This document shows positions 1 to 7,047 of a stretch of DNA of 7,057 nucleotides, in pieces. Origin of the DNA: Planctomycetota bacterium. GTDB lineage: Bacteria; Planctomycetota; Planctomycetia; Pirellulales; UBA1268. How positions within the stretch are numbered: position 1 is the stretch's first letter; every line of letters starts with the position of its first letter. Location: positions 1 to 7,057 of the forward strand of contig QWPO01000155.1 of the NCBI GenBank assembly GCA_003669255.1, given 5' to 3'. A program made the translations under genes and the position numbers. The notes under the pieces are model-generated. The model was not told the DNA's origin and made no database searches. It saw nothing but the letters and a program-made list of their open reading frames with translations.

Positions 1-2
1 CG

Positions 3-926
3 GCGGCGATCAGGATGGTGGCGGAGGAGCCGCGGCGGCTGGAACTCACCCGCGACGGGAGCGAGGCGGAGTTTCTCAGGCTCGCGGGCACGAGGGCCGC
101 CAGCGACGCGGTCTGGAGAGAGTTTCCCGGCGTCTATGCCTGCTATCCGGCAGGAGGTGTGAAGCCGGGCGCGACGGTCTACGCGCGACTCGCGGCGGGA
201 GCGGGGAGCGAAGGCCCGGCGTATCTTGCCGGACAGTTCTATGGATCGGGGAGCGTGCTGGCGATGGGCAGCGGTGAACTCTGGCGGCTCCGAGCGATCG
301 GCGACGATGTCTACGAGCGCCTGGTCGCCCAGCTCGTGCGGCACGTCGCGCAGGGCCGCCTGATGCGCGGAGCCCGCCGCGGACGGCTGATCATCGAGCA
401 GGATCGCGTGGCGGTCGGCGGCACGGTGCGCATCCGGATCGTCACGCCCGGCACGGCACGCCCACCCGAGTGCCGTGCCGTTGCTCCCGATGGGAGCCCC
501 GTGCCGGTGCCGCTCGTGGCCGAGCCCACGCGGCCCGGCACGTTTGCGGGCGGATTCGTCGTCACCCGCGAGGGCGGCTGGCTCGTGGAGGTCGAACCGC
601 TCACGGCCGGAGACGAGCGTCTCTCCCGCCGGATCCAGGTGCAGCTGCCCGACCGCGAACTGGCGAACCCACGGCTCGATCGCGGGGTGCTCGCGCAGCT
701 CGCGAACGACACGGGCGGGATCGCACGGTTCCTTACCGACGGCGGCTCTTCCCGCGAGATCGTCGCGGGGATCGCCGCGGCGCTTCCCGACCGGTCGCGA
801 CGGGAGTATGAGACAGGGGCGGCCGATCCGACGTTCAAGCGCTGGCTCAACGCCGCGCTGCTCGCGGTTGGCGCCGGCTGCCTGTGCCTCGAGTGGATTG
901 TCCGCCGGCTCGCGAGGCTCGCCTGA
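3..926 (+). CDS. C-terminal part of a BatA/VWA/glutamine-amidotransferase-like membrane protein (5' partial)
   Basis: The reading frame is open to the left edge. The first in-window ATG (base 15) is an unlikely start: it lacks a spaced ribosome site and opens inside a folded domain rather than a signal or membrane segment. Residue numbers count from that ATG. Residues 72-93 (GQFYGSGSVLAMGSGELWRL) match the phrase about a 'glow' strand followed by GSGE-WRLR that ends the amidotransferase-like domain in planctomycete VWA-type proteins. Residues 100-122 form a helix with RHVAQGR. Residues 123-210 look like an Ig-type beta domain. Residues 212-241 carry a D-R-E-L...LA-x-x-TGG phrase usual in this family. 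Residues 276-297 form one membrane helix, followed by a short basic tail (RRLARLA), so the bulk should face the periplasm. BatA-like relatives usually have an N-terminal membrane region and a VWA domain, both missing here because of the window edge. The stop lies 3 nt before the next gene. Role unknown; the family is usually encoded beside MoxR and DUF58. Confidence 0.85.
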   Translation, partial: AAIRMVAEEPRRLELTRDGSEAEFLRLAGTRAASDAVWREFPGVYACYPAGGVKPGATVYARLAAGAGSEGPAYLAGQFYGSGSVLAMGSGELWRLRAIGDDVYERLVAQLVRHVAQGRLMRGARRGRLIIEQDRVAVGGTVRIRIVTPGTARPPECRAVAPDGSPVPVPLVAEPTRPGTFAGGFVVTREGGWLVEVEPLTAGDERLSRRIQVQLPDRELANPRLDRGVLAQLANDTGGIARFLTDGGSSREIVAGIAAALPDRSRREYETGAADPTFKRWLNAALLAVGAGCLCLEWIVRRLARLA

Positions 927-929
927 CGC

Positions 930-3101
930 ATGGCCGCCACACCCCACCCTGTCGTGACCGACGAATCGATTGCGTCGATTCTCGGCATGCTCGCGGCGGT
1001 CCGCCGCCGGACGCGGATCTGGATTTGGGCGGAGTCGCTCGCGATCGCGGCGGCCGTGGCCCTGGCCGGCGCGTGGCTGTCGCTCGTGCTCGATCGGCTC
1101 GTCGAACCGCCAGTCTGGGTGCGGGGAGCGATGCTGGCCGCGGTCATCGCCGCAGTGGCGTGGGTGCTCGTCACGCGACTCGCGATGCGGTTGGCGGTGC
1201 CACTTTCCGACGAGTCGCTCGCGCTCGTCGTCGAGCGGGCGCATCCCGAGTTTGGCGACGCGCTGTCGACCGCAGTGTCGTGCAGCCTCGGGCGCAAAGC
1301 CGAAGTCGATCCGGAGATGCTCGCGGCCACGGTGTCGGCCGCCGCAGCACGCGCCGCCGTCATTCGGACGGGGAATATCTTTCGCCGTCGGCGGCTCGCG
1401 GGCGTGCTGACGGCTGTTGCTGCCGCGGTTGTTGCCACGACGGCAGTGGCGGTGTCGAGGCCGACGGAGACGGCCATCTGGGCGCAGCGCATGTGTGGGC
1501 TCTCCGACGCACCCTGGCCGCGGCGGGTGGCGTTTGAGCCGGAGGGATTTCTGGACGGGCGGCGGGTTGTTGCCCGCGGTGACGACGTCGACGTGCTCGT
1601 GCGGGCGACCGCGGCCTGGGGTGAGCCGCCCGAGATGGTTGAACTCCGCACGCGGAGCCGAGGCGTCGTGCGGTCCGACCGGATGGGGGCCCGCGGCGGC
1701 GCCACGGCCGTCGGACAGTCGTTCGGCCACGTGCTCAAGGGAGTGGATGACGATCTCGATGTGGAGATCCGAGGCGGCGGCGCCAGGCTTCGCGGACTCC
1801 GCATCGTGGTCGAGAATCCTCCCGTGGTGACGGCGCTGGAGATCACCTCGACGCTGCCGCCCTACCTCGGCGGTGGATCACGAACCTTGGCGGCCAGCCG
1901 GATCGTGACCGTGCCCCGCGGATCGATCGTGAGTCTGTCATGCACGTCGAGTAAGCCGCTGTCGGCGGCGAGTGTGTCGATTCGCAGGGCAGCAGGCGCC
2001 GAAGGGACGGAGCCGGTGGAGCAGCTCATCGCCCGGCTCGACTCGGCGTCGGCCCCCGCCCAGGCGATCTCGGCCGTGACGCCACTGATCGACGTCGACA
2101 CCGCCGTGCTCGTGCGGCTCGTCGACGATCAGGGTCTCGTGAACCGGGATCCCGTCTTGGTGGTGCTCGCCGCCGTTCCCGATGAGCCGCCGCGGGTGGC
2201 GGTGCGGCTCGCGGGCATCTCGTCGGCAGTGACGCCGCAGGCGACCCTCCCCATCGAAGGCACGATCACCGACGACCACGCCCTGGCGTCGGCCGACGTG
2301 CGGCTGACGGTGGGCGAGGCGAGCCGGAGCGTGCCGATCGCTCGCGCTCTCGATGGAGTGGCGGCGGTGGAACTTGCGGCGGACCGCCCAGAGCTGGTGC
2401 CGCTGGAGCAGGCGGGCCTCGCCATCGGCACGCGGCTCGAGGTGTCGGTCTCGGCACGCGACCGCTGCACACTCGCCGACGGGCCGCACGAGACGGTCGG
2501 CGAGACCTGGATCCTCGACGTGGTCTCGCCCGAGTCGTTAAGAGCGCTCGTGGAGGCTCGCGAGGTGCTTCTCCGGCGGCGGCTCGAGGGGGTGATCGAC
2601 GAACTGGTGAAGACGCGAAATGCGGCTGCCGCGGATGACCAGCGGCCGGCCGATGGAGGCGAGGCCAGCGCGGACCACACGGCCCGTCGGTGCGGCGAGG
2701 CGGCCGCCCGCGCCGCGGGTGAGACCGCGGAGATCGCCGCAGAGTTTCGGGGGATCCACCGCGAGCTATTGAACAACGCCTTGGTGACGCCCGACATTGA
2801 GACCCGCCTCCTCGGCCAGATCGCCGGACCGCTCACGGCGATCGTGACGGAAGAACTGGCTGCCGCCATCAGCCTCGGTCGTCCGGCCGGAGGCGCCGCC
2901 GGTGGTCGCCAGGCCGTGGTCGCCGCCCTCGATGCTGCGGTGGCGAAGCTCCGCGCGGTCCTCGACCGCATGCTGGAACTCGAATCGATCAACGAGGTGA
3001 TCGAACGGCTCCGCGGCGTGATTCGCGTGCAGGAGCAGATCCGAGACGACACGCTCGAGCGGCAGCGGAGGCGGGGCCGCGAGGCCCTGGAGTCGCCATG
3101 A
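930..3101 (+). CDS. DUF4175-like membrane protein with Ig-like middle and coiled-coil C terminus
   Basis: A 723-residue protein with membrane helices at about 31-53, 64-87 and 157-176. Between helices 2 and 3 lies a conserved-looking phrase (about 91-120: LSDESLALVVERAHPEFGDA). After helix 3 comes a SDAPWPRR box (192-199), then ARGDDVDVLVRA (215-226), a GGGARLRG segment (282-289), NPPVV (296-300) and PPYLGG (310-315) followed by VPRGS (328-332). All of these resemble the extracytoplasmic part of DUF4175/TIGR02302 proteins as I remember them. A second beta domain runs from about 417 to 530 (DEPPRV, then TITDDHAL). Residues 533-720 are mostly helical and charged, with coiled-coil potential in about 535-565, 584-645 and 662-715. 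ATG at 930 follows the previous stop by 3 nt, with a weak GAGG at 914-917. The end overlaps the next start by ATGA. Likely a membrane anchor or scaffold for the exported partners encoded downstream. The family function is unknown and no catalytic motif is visible. Confidence 0.9.
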   Translation: MAATPHPVVTDESIASILGMLAAVRRRTRIWIWAESLAIAAAVALAGAWLSLVLDRLVEPPVWVRGAMLAAVIAAVAWVLVTRLAMRLAVPLSDESLALVVERAHPEFGDALSTAVSCSLGRKAEVDPEMLAATVSAAAARAAVIRTGNIFRRRRLAGVLTAVAAAVVATTAVAVSRPTETAIWAQRMCGLSDAPWPRRVAFEPEGFLDGRRVVARGDDVDVLVRATAAWGEPPEMVELRTRSRGVVRSDRMGARGGATAVGQSFGHVLKGVDDDLDVEIRGGGARLRGLRIVVENPPVVTALEITSTLPPYLGGGSRTLAASRIVTVPRGSIVSLSCTSSKPLSAASVSIRRAAGAEGTEPVEQLIARLDSASAPAQAISAVTPLIDVDTAVLVRLVDDQGLVNRDPVLVVLAAVPDEPPRVAVRLAGISSAVTPQATLPIEGTITDDHALASADVRLTVGEASRSVPIARALDGVAAVELAADRPELVPLEQAGLAIGTRLEVSVSARDRCTLADGPHETVGETWILDVVSPESLRALVEAREVLLRRRLEGVIDELVKTRNAAAADDQRPADGGEASADHTARRCGEAAARAAGETAEIAAEFRGIHRELLNNALVTPDIETRLLGQIAGPLTAIVTEELAAAISLGRPAGGAAGGRQAVVAALDAAVAKLRAVLDRMLELESINEVIERLRGVIRVQEQIRDDTLERQRRRGREALESP

Positions 3102-4654
3102 GACGTTGCCTGCTTCCCGTCATGGCGGCGGTGCTCGCTGCATCGACCTGCGGCGCCGCCTCGGCGGTCGACACGCCGCGGTCAGACGCCACGGCACTCG
3201 CCGCCCGCGAGGCCGACTTGCTCGAACGCTACCAGGAGCTCGAGCGGTCGTTCCTGCGGCTGGCCGATGTGCTGGCAGCGACCGACCCGCGGCGGGCCGC
3301 TGCGCTGCGGGCGACGTTTGATCGCGCCCGCGAAGAGCAGCTGGGGGATCGCGTGGCTGCGATCGTCGCGATGCTCGAACAGGGGCAGTTCCTCAAGGCC
3401 GGTACGAGCCAAAAGGATGCGATCGGCCAGTTTCGCTCGCTCCTGGAACTGCTCGAGGCGGGGGCGGGTGATCAGCGTGCCGCCGACACCACGAAGCAGC
3501 TGAAGGCCTTCATGGGGAGGATCACCAAGCAGATCGCAAAGCAGCGAGACATCGAGGGTGTCACGGAGGCGGGAGGCACCGGCCGCGACCTGACCGAGCG
3601 GCAGCAGGCGGCAGCAGACGAGACGCGGGCGCTCGGGGACGACGTGCAGCGGTTTGCCGAACGGCTCGACGAGGATGCGAAGGGGACGCCGCCGGCCAAT
3701 GCAGCCGACAAATCCGGCACGCCCGGGAAGGAGGGGGGCCGGGAGGCGGAGCCATCCAATCCCGATGGAAACGAGCCGGCGCCGGCGAATGCTGCCGAGG
3801 AGCGTGAGGCCGAAGGCGACAACGATGTGGCCCGGAGCCGCCGGACGGCGCAGCGTTTGCGGGCTGCCGAACAGCGGATGCGACAGGCCCAGGAGCGTCT
3901 TGAAAAGGCCGACCCCGGGGCCGCGCGGCGGGAGCAGGAAGGGGCGGTCGAGGAACTCGAAACGGCGCGGGCCGAACTCGAGCAGATCCTTCGGCAGATG
4001 CGGGAGGAGGAGGTGACGCGGCTGCTCGTCCAACTCGAAACGCGGCTTCGCGGCATGCTCAAGGCCGAGCGGGGTGTGCTCGCCGATGCGGAGCGTTTGG
4101 CCGCGGCGACGGGGCAGTCGGATCGGGAGCGGCAGCTGGAGGCGGCGCGGCTCGGGAGGGAGCAGGGGACGATCACCGCCGAGGCCGCCAAGGCCCTCGT
4201 GCTGGTGCGAGACGATGGCTCGGCCGTGGCGATTCCGCAAGCGCTCGAGCAGGTGCACGACGATTCGGGGCAGGCAGCCACGCGGCTGGCTGGTGGCGAC
4301 GCGGGTCGCGACACGATCAGCCTGCTCGGCGAGATCGTCATCGGCCTGGAGGAGATGCTCGCGGCCGTCGAACGGGCGCGTGAGGACCAGCAGGATGCCA
4401 CCGCCGCACCGGCGGGCGGACGCCCCGGACAGGCGGGCGAGCAGCCGCTCGTCGACAAACTCGCCGAACTCAAGATGCTGCGGTCGTTGCAGGCCCGGGT
4501 GAACACGCGGACGCAGCGGCTCTCCCGGCTGCTCGATGCCGACGACGCACCCGTGGCAGGAATGGACCTGCGGGCGGCCCTCGCGCGGCTCGCCGACCGG
4601 CAGCGGCAGATCGAACGGGCTGCCCGCGACATCGTCGAAGGGCTCACCGAGTAG
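3098..4654 (+). CDS. Exported coiled-coil protein, function unknown
   Basis: A 518-residue protein. Residues 1-23 are a signal peptide (MRRC, hydrophobic core, then GAASA before VD). The Cys at 18 is preceded by AST, which is not a lipobox, so a soluble periplasmic product is more likely than a lipoprotein. The mature part is almost wholly helical and charged: coiled-coil stretches at about 28-95, 105-155 and 163-193; a polar, Pro/Gly/Asn/Glu-rich linker at 194-245; the strongest coiled coil at 246-335 (heptads rich in A, R, E, Q and L); then helices at about 340-435 and 450-518. The segment from AEQRMRQAQ (257) through LRGMLKAE (317-324) is a phrase I associate with planctomycete homologues. 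ATG at 3098 overlaps the preceding stop (ATGA), with GGAG at 3089-3092, so translation is probably coupled. No enzyme motif is seen. A stalk or partner for the coiled-coil tail of the preceding membrane protein is plausible but inferred. Confidence 0.9.
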   Translation: MRRCLLPVMAAVLAASTCGAASAVDTPRSDATALAAREADLLERYQELERSFLRLADVLAATDPRRAAALRATFDRAREEQLGDRVAAIVAMLEQGQFLKAGTSQKDAIGQFRSLLELLEAGAGDQRAADTTKQLKAFMGRITKQIAKQRDIEGVTEAGGTGRDLTERQQAAADETRALGDDVQRFAERLDEDAKGTPPANAADKSGTPGKEGGREAEPSNPDGNEPAPANAAEEREAEGDNDVARSRRTAQRLRAAEQRMRQAQERLEKADPGAARREQEGAVEELETARAELEQILRQMREEEVTRLLVQLETRLRGMLKAERGVLADAERLAAATGQSDRERQLEAARLGREQGTITAEAAKALVLVRDDGSAVAIPQALEQVHDDSGQAATRLAGGDAGRDTISLLGEIVIGLEEMLAAVERAREDQQDATAAPAGGRPGQAGEQPLVDKLAELKMLRSLQARVNTRTQRLSRLLDADDAPVAGMDLRAALARLADRQRQIERAARDIVEGLTE

Positions 4655-4739
4655 CGCGTTGGCCGATGGTTTCCCCCGGCGCGGCCGCGAAGACTACACT
4701 CACAGGCTGTGCTTCGATCCCAATGTGCCGGAGCCGCGC
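4655..4739 (+). promoter_or_regulatory. 85-nt intergenic gap, possible internal promoter region
   Basis: This is the only real non-coding gap in the window. TACACT at 4695-4700 keeps the key T, A and final T of a -10 box (4 of 6). No good -35 box lies 16-18 nt upstream; TTTCCC at 4670-4675 is the best candidate but sits 19 nt away. Directly after the -10-like box is a short perfect inverted repeat, CACAG-G-CTGTG, at 4701-4711, around where transcription would start. No GC stem followed by a T run is present, so I see no terminator. A secondary promoter for the two or more downstream genes is possible but weakly supported. Confidence 0.25.
4730..4733 (+). promoter_or_regulatory. Ribosome binding site GGAG deciding the start at 4740
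   Basis: GGAG lies 6 nt before the ATG at 4740. The frame stays open upstream to an ATG at 4536, but that start would put 68 residues inside the preceding gene and bury the signal peptide. The binding site plus the signal peptide fix the start at 4740. Confidence 0.6.
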
Positions 4740-5831
4740 ATGCCCTCGCCGTCGATTTGCCGCACGCTGGCTTGGGGCCTGTTCGTGGCGGCTGCCTGGG
4801 CTGCGGCGTGGTCGCCGCCGCAGGTCGCGGTCGCGGGCGCGGCCTCAGAGCCGGCGCTTGCCCGCGAGCCAACGTGGTCGATTCCCACCGCCACGGCGGT
4901 GAGGTTGAAGGTGGAGCAGTGGCCTGCGGGTTCCGCCTCGCTCACGGTCGATCCCGCGCGGGCCTCCGCGATGCAGGCGGCGTGGAATGACGTGGCCGCC
5001 GGCCGCAGAGACCTGCTCGACACGGTGGTGGATGCGATCGGAGACCATGAGCCCCGAGCCGCCGCACTGGTGGTGGCGATGGCGCGCGGGCAGAATCCGC
5101 CGATCGAATGGCTTGATGACCCCGCGACCGACGCCTTCGTGCGGGACGCGGTGACGCTCTGGTTGGGTCGCGAACTCGTGCGGCGCGACCGCTTCGACGA
5201 GGCGTTGCCGCTGCTGGAGCGGCTCGAAGTCGGCGATTCGGTCGATCCCGCCACGGTCCTGTTTCATCGGGCCGCGTGCGAGCATTGGCTCCTCAAGATC
5301 GACGAGGCGATGGAATCGCTCGACCGCTTGCTGGAGCGGGAGTCGGAGATCCCCGTGCGGTATGCCAGCGTAGCGCGACTCTTGCGGGCCGACGTCGCCG
5401 CGTTGGAGAAGGGCTCGCTCGACCACATCGCCCGCCGGATGCGGGATGTCACCCGGCGGCTCGACCTCGGCAGTGCCGGTCCCACGACCCGCGAGGTGCA
5501 AGACGGCGTGATCGCGTCGCTCGACGAACTGATCAAGCGGCTCGAGGACCAGCAGCGGCAGGACCAACAGGGCGAATCGTCGGCAGGCGCGGGGAGCGGC
5601 TCGGGGCAGGGGGGAGGAGGCCGCCCCATGGAAGACAGTCGGATCGCCCGCGGCCGCGGGACGGGCGAGGTGCGGAAGCGAGATTTCGCCCCTGGGGAGG
5701 CGTGGGGCAACCTGCCGCCCCACGATCGCGAGCGGGCGCTCCAGCAGATCGGCCGCGAGTTTCCACCGCACTATCGCGAGGCGATCGAACAGTATTTCAA
5801 GCGGTTGGCCAACGGCGCGGAGGATCGCTGA
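4740..5831 (+). CDS. Exported TPR-like protein with conserved LPP...FPPHYREAIEQYF C-terminal motif
   Basis: A 363-residue protein. Residues 1-35 look like a signal peptide (MPSPSICR, then a hydrophobic stretch from LAWGLF to VAGA). Residues 76-120 are helical. Residues 131-165 and 169-201 form two helical hairpins with TPR-like spacing (DRFDEALPLLERL; KIDEAMESLDRLL), with a third helical pair to about 240. Helix 255-275 is followed by a Gln/Gly/Ser-rich flexible linker (271-296). The end (about 322-357) carries WGNLPPHDRERALQQ and FPPHYREAIEQYFKRLA, a tail I recognise from many planctomycete unknowns near MoxR/BatA-type operons. No catalytic residues are apparent. The start at 4740 is chosen over the longer frame because of the signal peptide and the GGAG site. 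The next gene begins 1 nt after the stop. BatC/BatE proteins of similar operons are also TPR proteins, so an analogous adaptor role is possible but is inference. Confidence 0.88.
   Translation: MPSPSICRTLAWGLFVAAAWAAAWSPPQVAVAGAASEPALAREPTWSIPTATAVRLKVEQWPAGSASLTVDPARASAMQAAWNDVAAGRRDLLDTVVDAIGDHEPRAAALVVAMARGQNPPIEWLDDPATDAFVRDAVTLWLGRELVRRDRFDEALPLLERLEVGDSVDPATVLFHRAACEHWLLKIDEAMESLDRLLERESEIPVRYASVARLLRADVAALEKGSLDHIARRMRDVTRRLDLGSAGPTTREVQDGVIASLDELIKRLEDQQRQDQQGESSAGAGSGSGQGGGGRPMEDSRIARGRGTGEVRKRDFAPGEAWGNLPPHDRERALQQIGREFPPHYREAIEQYFKRLANGAEDR
5819..5823 (+). promoter_or_regulatory. Ribosome binding site GGAGG for the GTG start at 5833
   Basis: GGAGG lies 9 nt before GTG at 5833, inside the last codons of the preceding gene. 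It supports the rare start codon. The first in-frame ATG after it (residue 92) would delete the signal peptide. Confidence 0.65.
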
Positions 5832-5832
5832 C

Positions 5833-7047
5833 GTGAGAGGCCGTCGGACCATCGCGGTGCCCTGCGGCTTCGGGCTGCGAACCGCGGCGTGGGCGGTCGT
5901 GTGCTGGGCCGTCCTGACGGTTGCGGGGATCGCCGCCACCGACGTGCAGGTGTGGGTGGAAGGCACCGCCGCCGCGCCACTGCAGGGCGGGCTGCGATCG
6001 ATCGATCACGATGCCCTCGAACTGATCGTGGACGGTGAAGCGCGGCGGGTTCCCCTGGCCGACGTGCGGACGCTCACTGCGGTCGCCGCTCGTGAAGGCG
6101 GGGCGATGCCGCCCGCGGCTGTCCAGGTGATGGGAGACGGCGGGCTCACGATCGGCGGCGACGACCTCCGCTGGGAGGCCGGTCGCGCGACGATCGTTCG
6201 CGGCACCGCGGCCATCGAACTACCGATCGAGCGTCTGCGTCGGGCGGTCTGGCGGCCAGTGGAGGAAGCTGCTGGCGCCTCCGACTGGATCGCGGCGGTG
6301 CCTGCCGAACCGGCGGCCGATCTCGTCGCCGTCACGCAGTCGGAGGGATTCGAACTCGTGGAGTGCGCGATCACCGCGATTTCGCCCACCGCGGTCACGG
6401 TGATGCTCGACGGCGAGCGGATCCCCGTGAACCGTGGCAAGGTGCTCGGGCTCGTCTGGGTGCGGCCGCCGGCGGCGAAGGCGACTCCGGCGACGGGGGC
6501 CACGCAGGTTTCGATCATCGGCGGCGGTCTCGGTGCTTCGACGGTCGAATGGCGGGATGGCGAACTTCTGCTCGACGGCGTGATTCGAATTCCCGGCGAG
6601 CTGCTCCAGTCGATCGACTTCGCAGCTGGGCGGACGGTGGCGCTCGTTGCGATCGAGCCCGAGACCACGTCGAGCGAGCCGTTCTTCGGAGGCCTTGCAA
6701 CGCTCGACGGGCTGGCGGCGTTCTTTGCGCCGCGGATCGTGACTCCCGAAAACGGGCAGCCGGCCTGGTTGATGCGGCCCCGGGCGACCGCCACCTGGAG
6801 GGTGCCCGACGACAGCCGCCGGTTTCACGCCCGGGCGGTTCGCGTGGCGACGGCCTCGTCTTCAGCGGTCGTTGTCTGGGCGCGAGCCGATGACGGCCCC
6901 GAATGGCGACAGCGGCTCGACGATGCCGGAGCGACACCCATCGAGATCGAGGTCAACGACGCGCGGCGGCTGACGATCGGCGTCGAGTTTGCCGATGGGG
7001 GAATCGGTGTTCCCGTGCGGTTCGATGACGCGGGGTTCGAGAAGTGA
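5833..7047 (+). CDS. Exported beta-repeat protein with possible degenerate NPCBM-like C terminus
   Basis: A 404-residue protein starting at GTG, 1 nt after the preceding stop. Residues 1-35 are a signal peptide (MRGRR, hydrophobic core from about 17, ending VAGIAA). The mature protein is predicted to be rich in beta strands. Four similar strand units occur at about 60-83, 109-140, 187-210 and 236-264, each ending in a hydrophobic-P-hydrophobic step followed by a leucine-rich turn (RVPLADVRTL; ELPIERLRRAV; RIPVNRGKVLGL; RIPGELLQSI). Residues 285-302 (FFGGLATLDGLAAFFAPR) lead into a final domain (about 317-402) with beta strands and a LTIGVEFADGG...VPVRFDDAGF ending. This ending resembles the last strands of NPCBM/NEW2 domains, where a Trp is usual in place of the Phe in RFDDA. 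The fold assignment is tentative. It could bind a surface glycan or act as a beta scaffold; no enzyme motif is visible. The TGA shares its A with the next ATG. Confidence 0.88.
   Translation: MRGRRTIAVPCGFGLRTAAWAVVCWAVLTVAGIAATDVQVWVEGTAAAPLQGGLRSIDHDALELIVDGEARRVPLADVRTLTAVAAREGGAMPPAAVQVMGDGGLTIGGDDLRWEAGRATIVRGTAAIELPIERLRRAVWRPVEEAAGASDWIAAVPAEPAADLVAVTQSEGFELVECAITAISPTAVTVMLDGERIPVNRGKVLGLVWVRPPAAKATPATGATQVSIIGGGLGASTVEWRDGELLLDGVIRIPGELLQSIDFAAGRTVALVAIEPETTSSEPFFGGLATLDGLAAFFAPRIVTPENGQPAWLMRPRATATWRVPDDSRRFHARAVRVATASSSAVVVWARADDGPEWRQRLDDAGATPIEIEVNDARRLTIGVEFADGGIGVPVRFDDAGFEK

Noticed and set aside
311..1846. Minus-strand open frame of 511 codons
   Set aside because: It is antisense to two well-supported genes. 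It has an Arg/Ser/Thr-rich product without domains, as expected for a shadow frame in GC-rich DNA.
3098..3154. Lipoprotein signal on the coiled-coil protein (Cys 18)
   Set aside because: The residues before the Cys (AST) do not fit a lipobox, which needs Gly, Ala or Ser at -1. The following GAASA-VD fits an ordinary signal peptidase site.
4680..4689. CGCGGCCGCG palindrome as a terminator stem
   Set aside because: It has no loop and no following T run, and such palindromes are common by chance in this base composition.
4536..4739. Upstream extension of the TPR-like gene to the ATG at 4536
   Set aside because: It would overlap the preceding gene by 119 nt and place the signal peptide internally. 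The GGAG site and signal peptide favour 4740.
3472..4872. Minus-strand open frame of 466 codons crossing the 85-nt gap
   Set aside because: The product is a Ser/Arg/Ala-rich string with no signal peptide or domain. It is explained by codon bias of the + strand coiled-coil gene.
4845..5966. Minus-strand open frame of 373 codons
   Set aside because: It is antisense to genes 4 and 5, and its His/Arg/Pro-rich composition is typical of a shadow frame.
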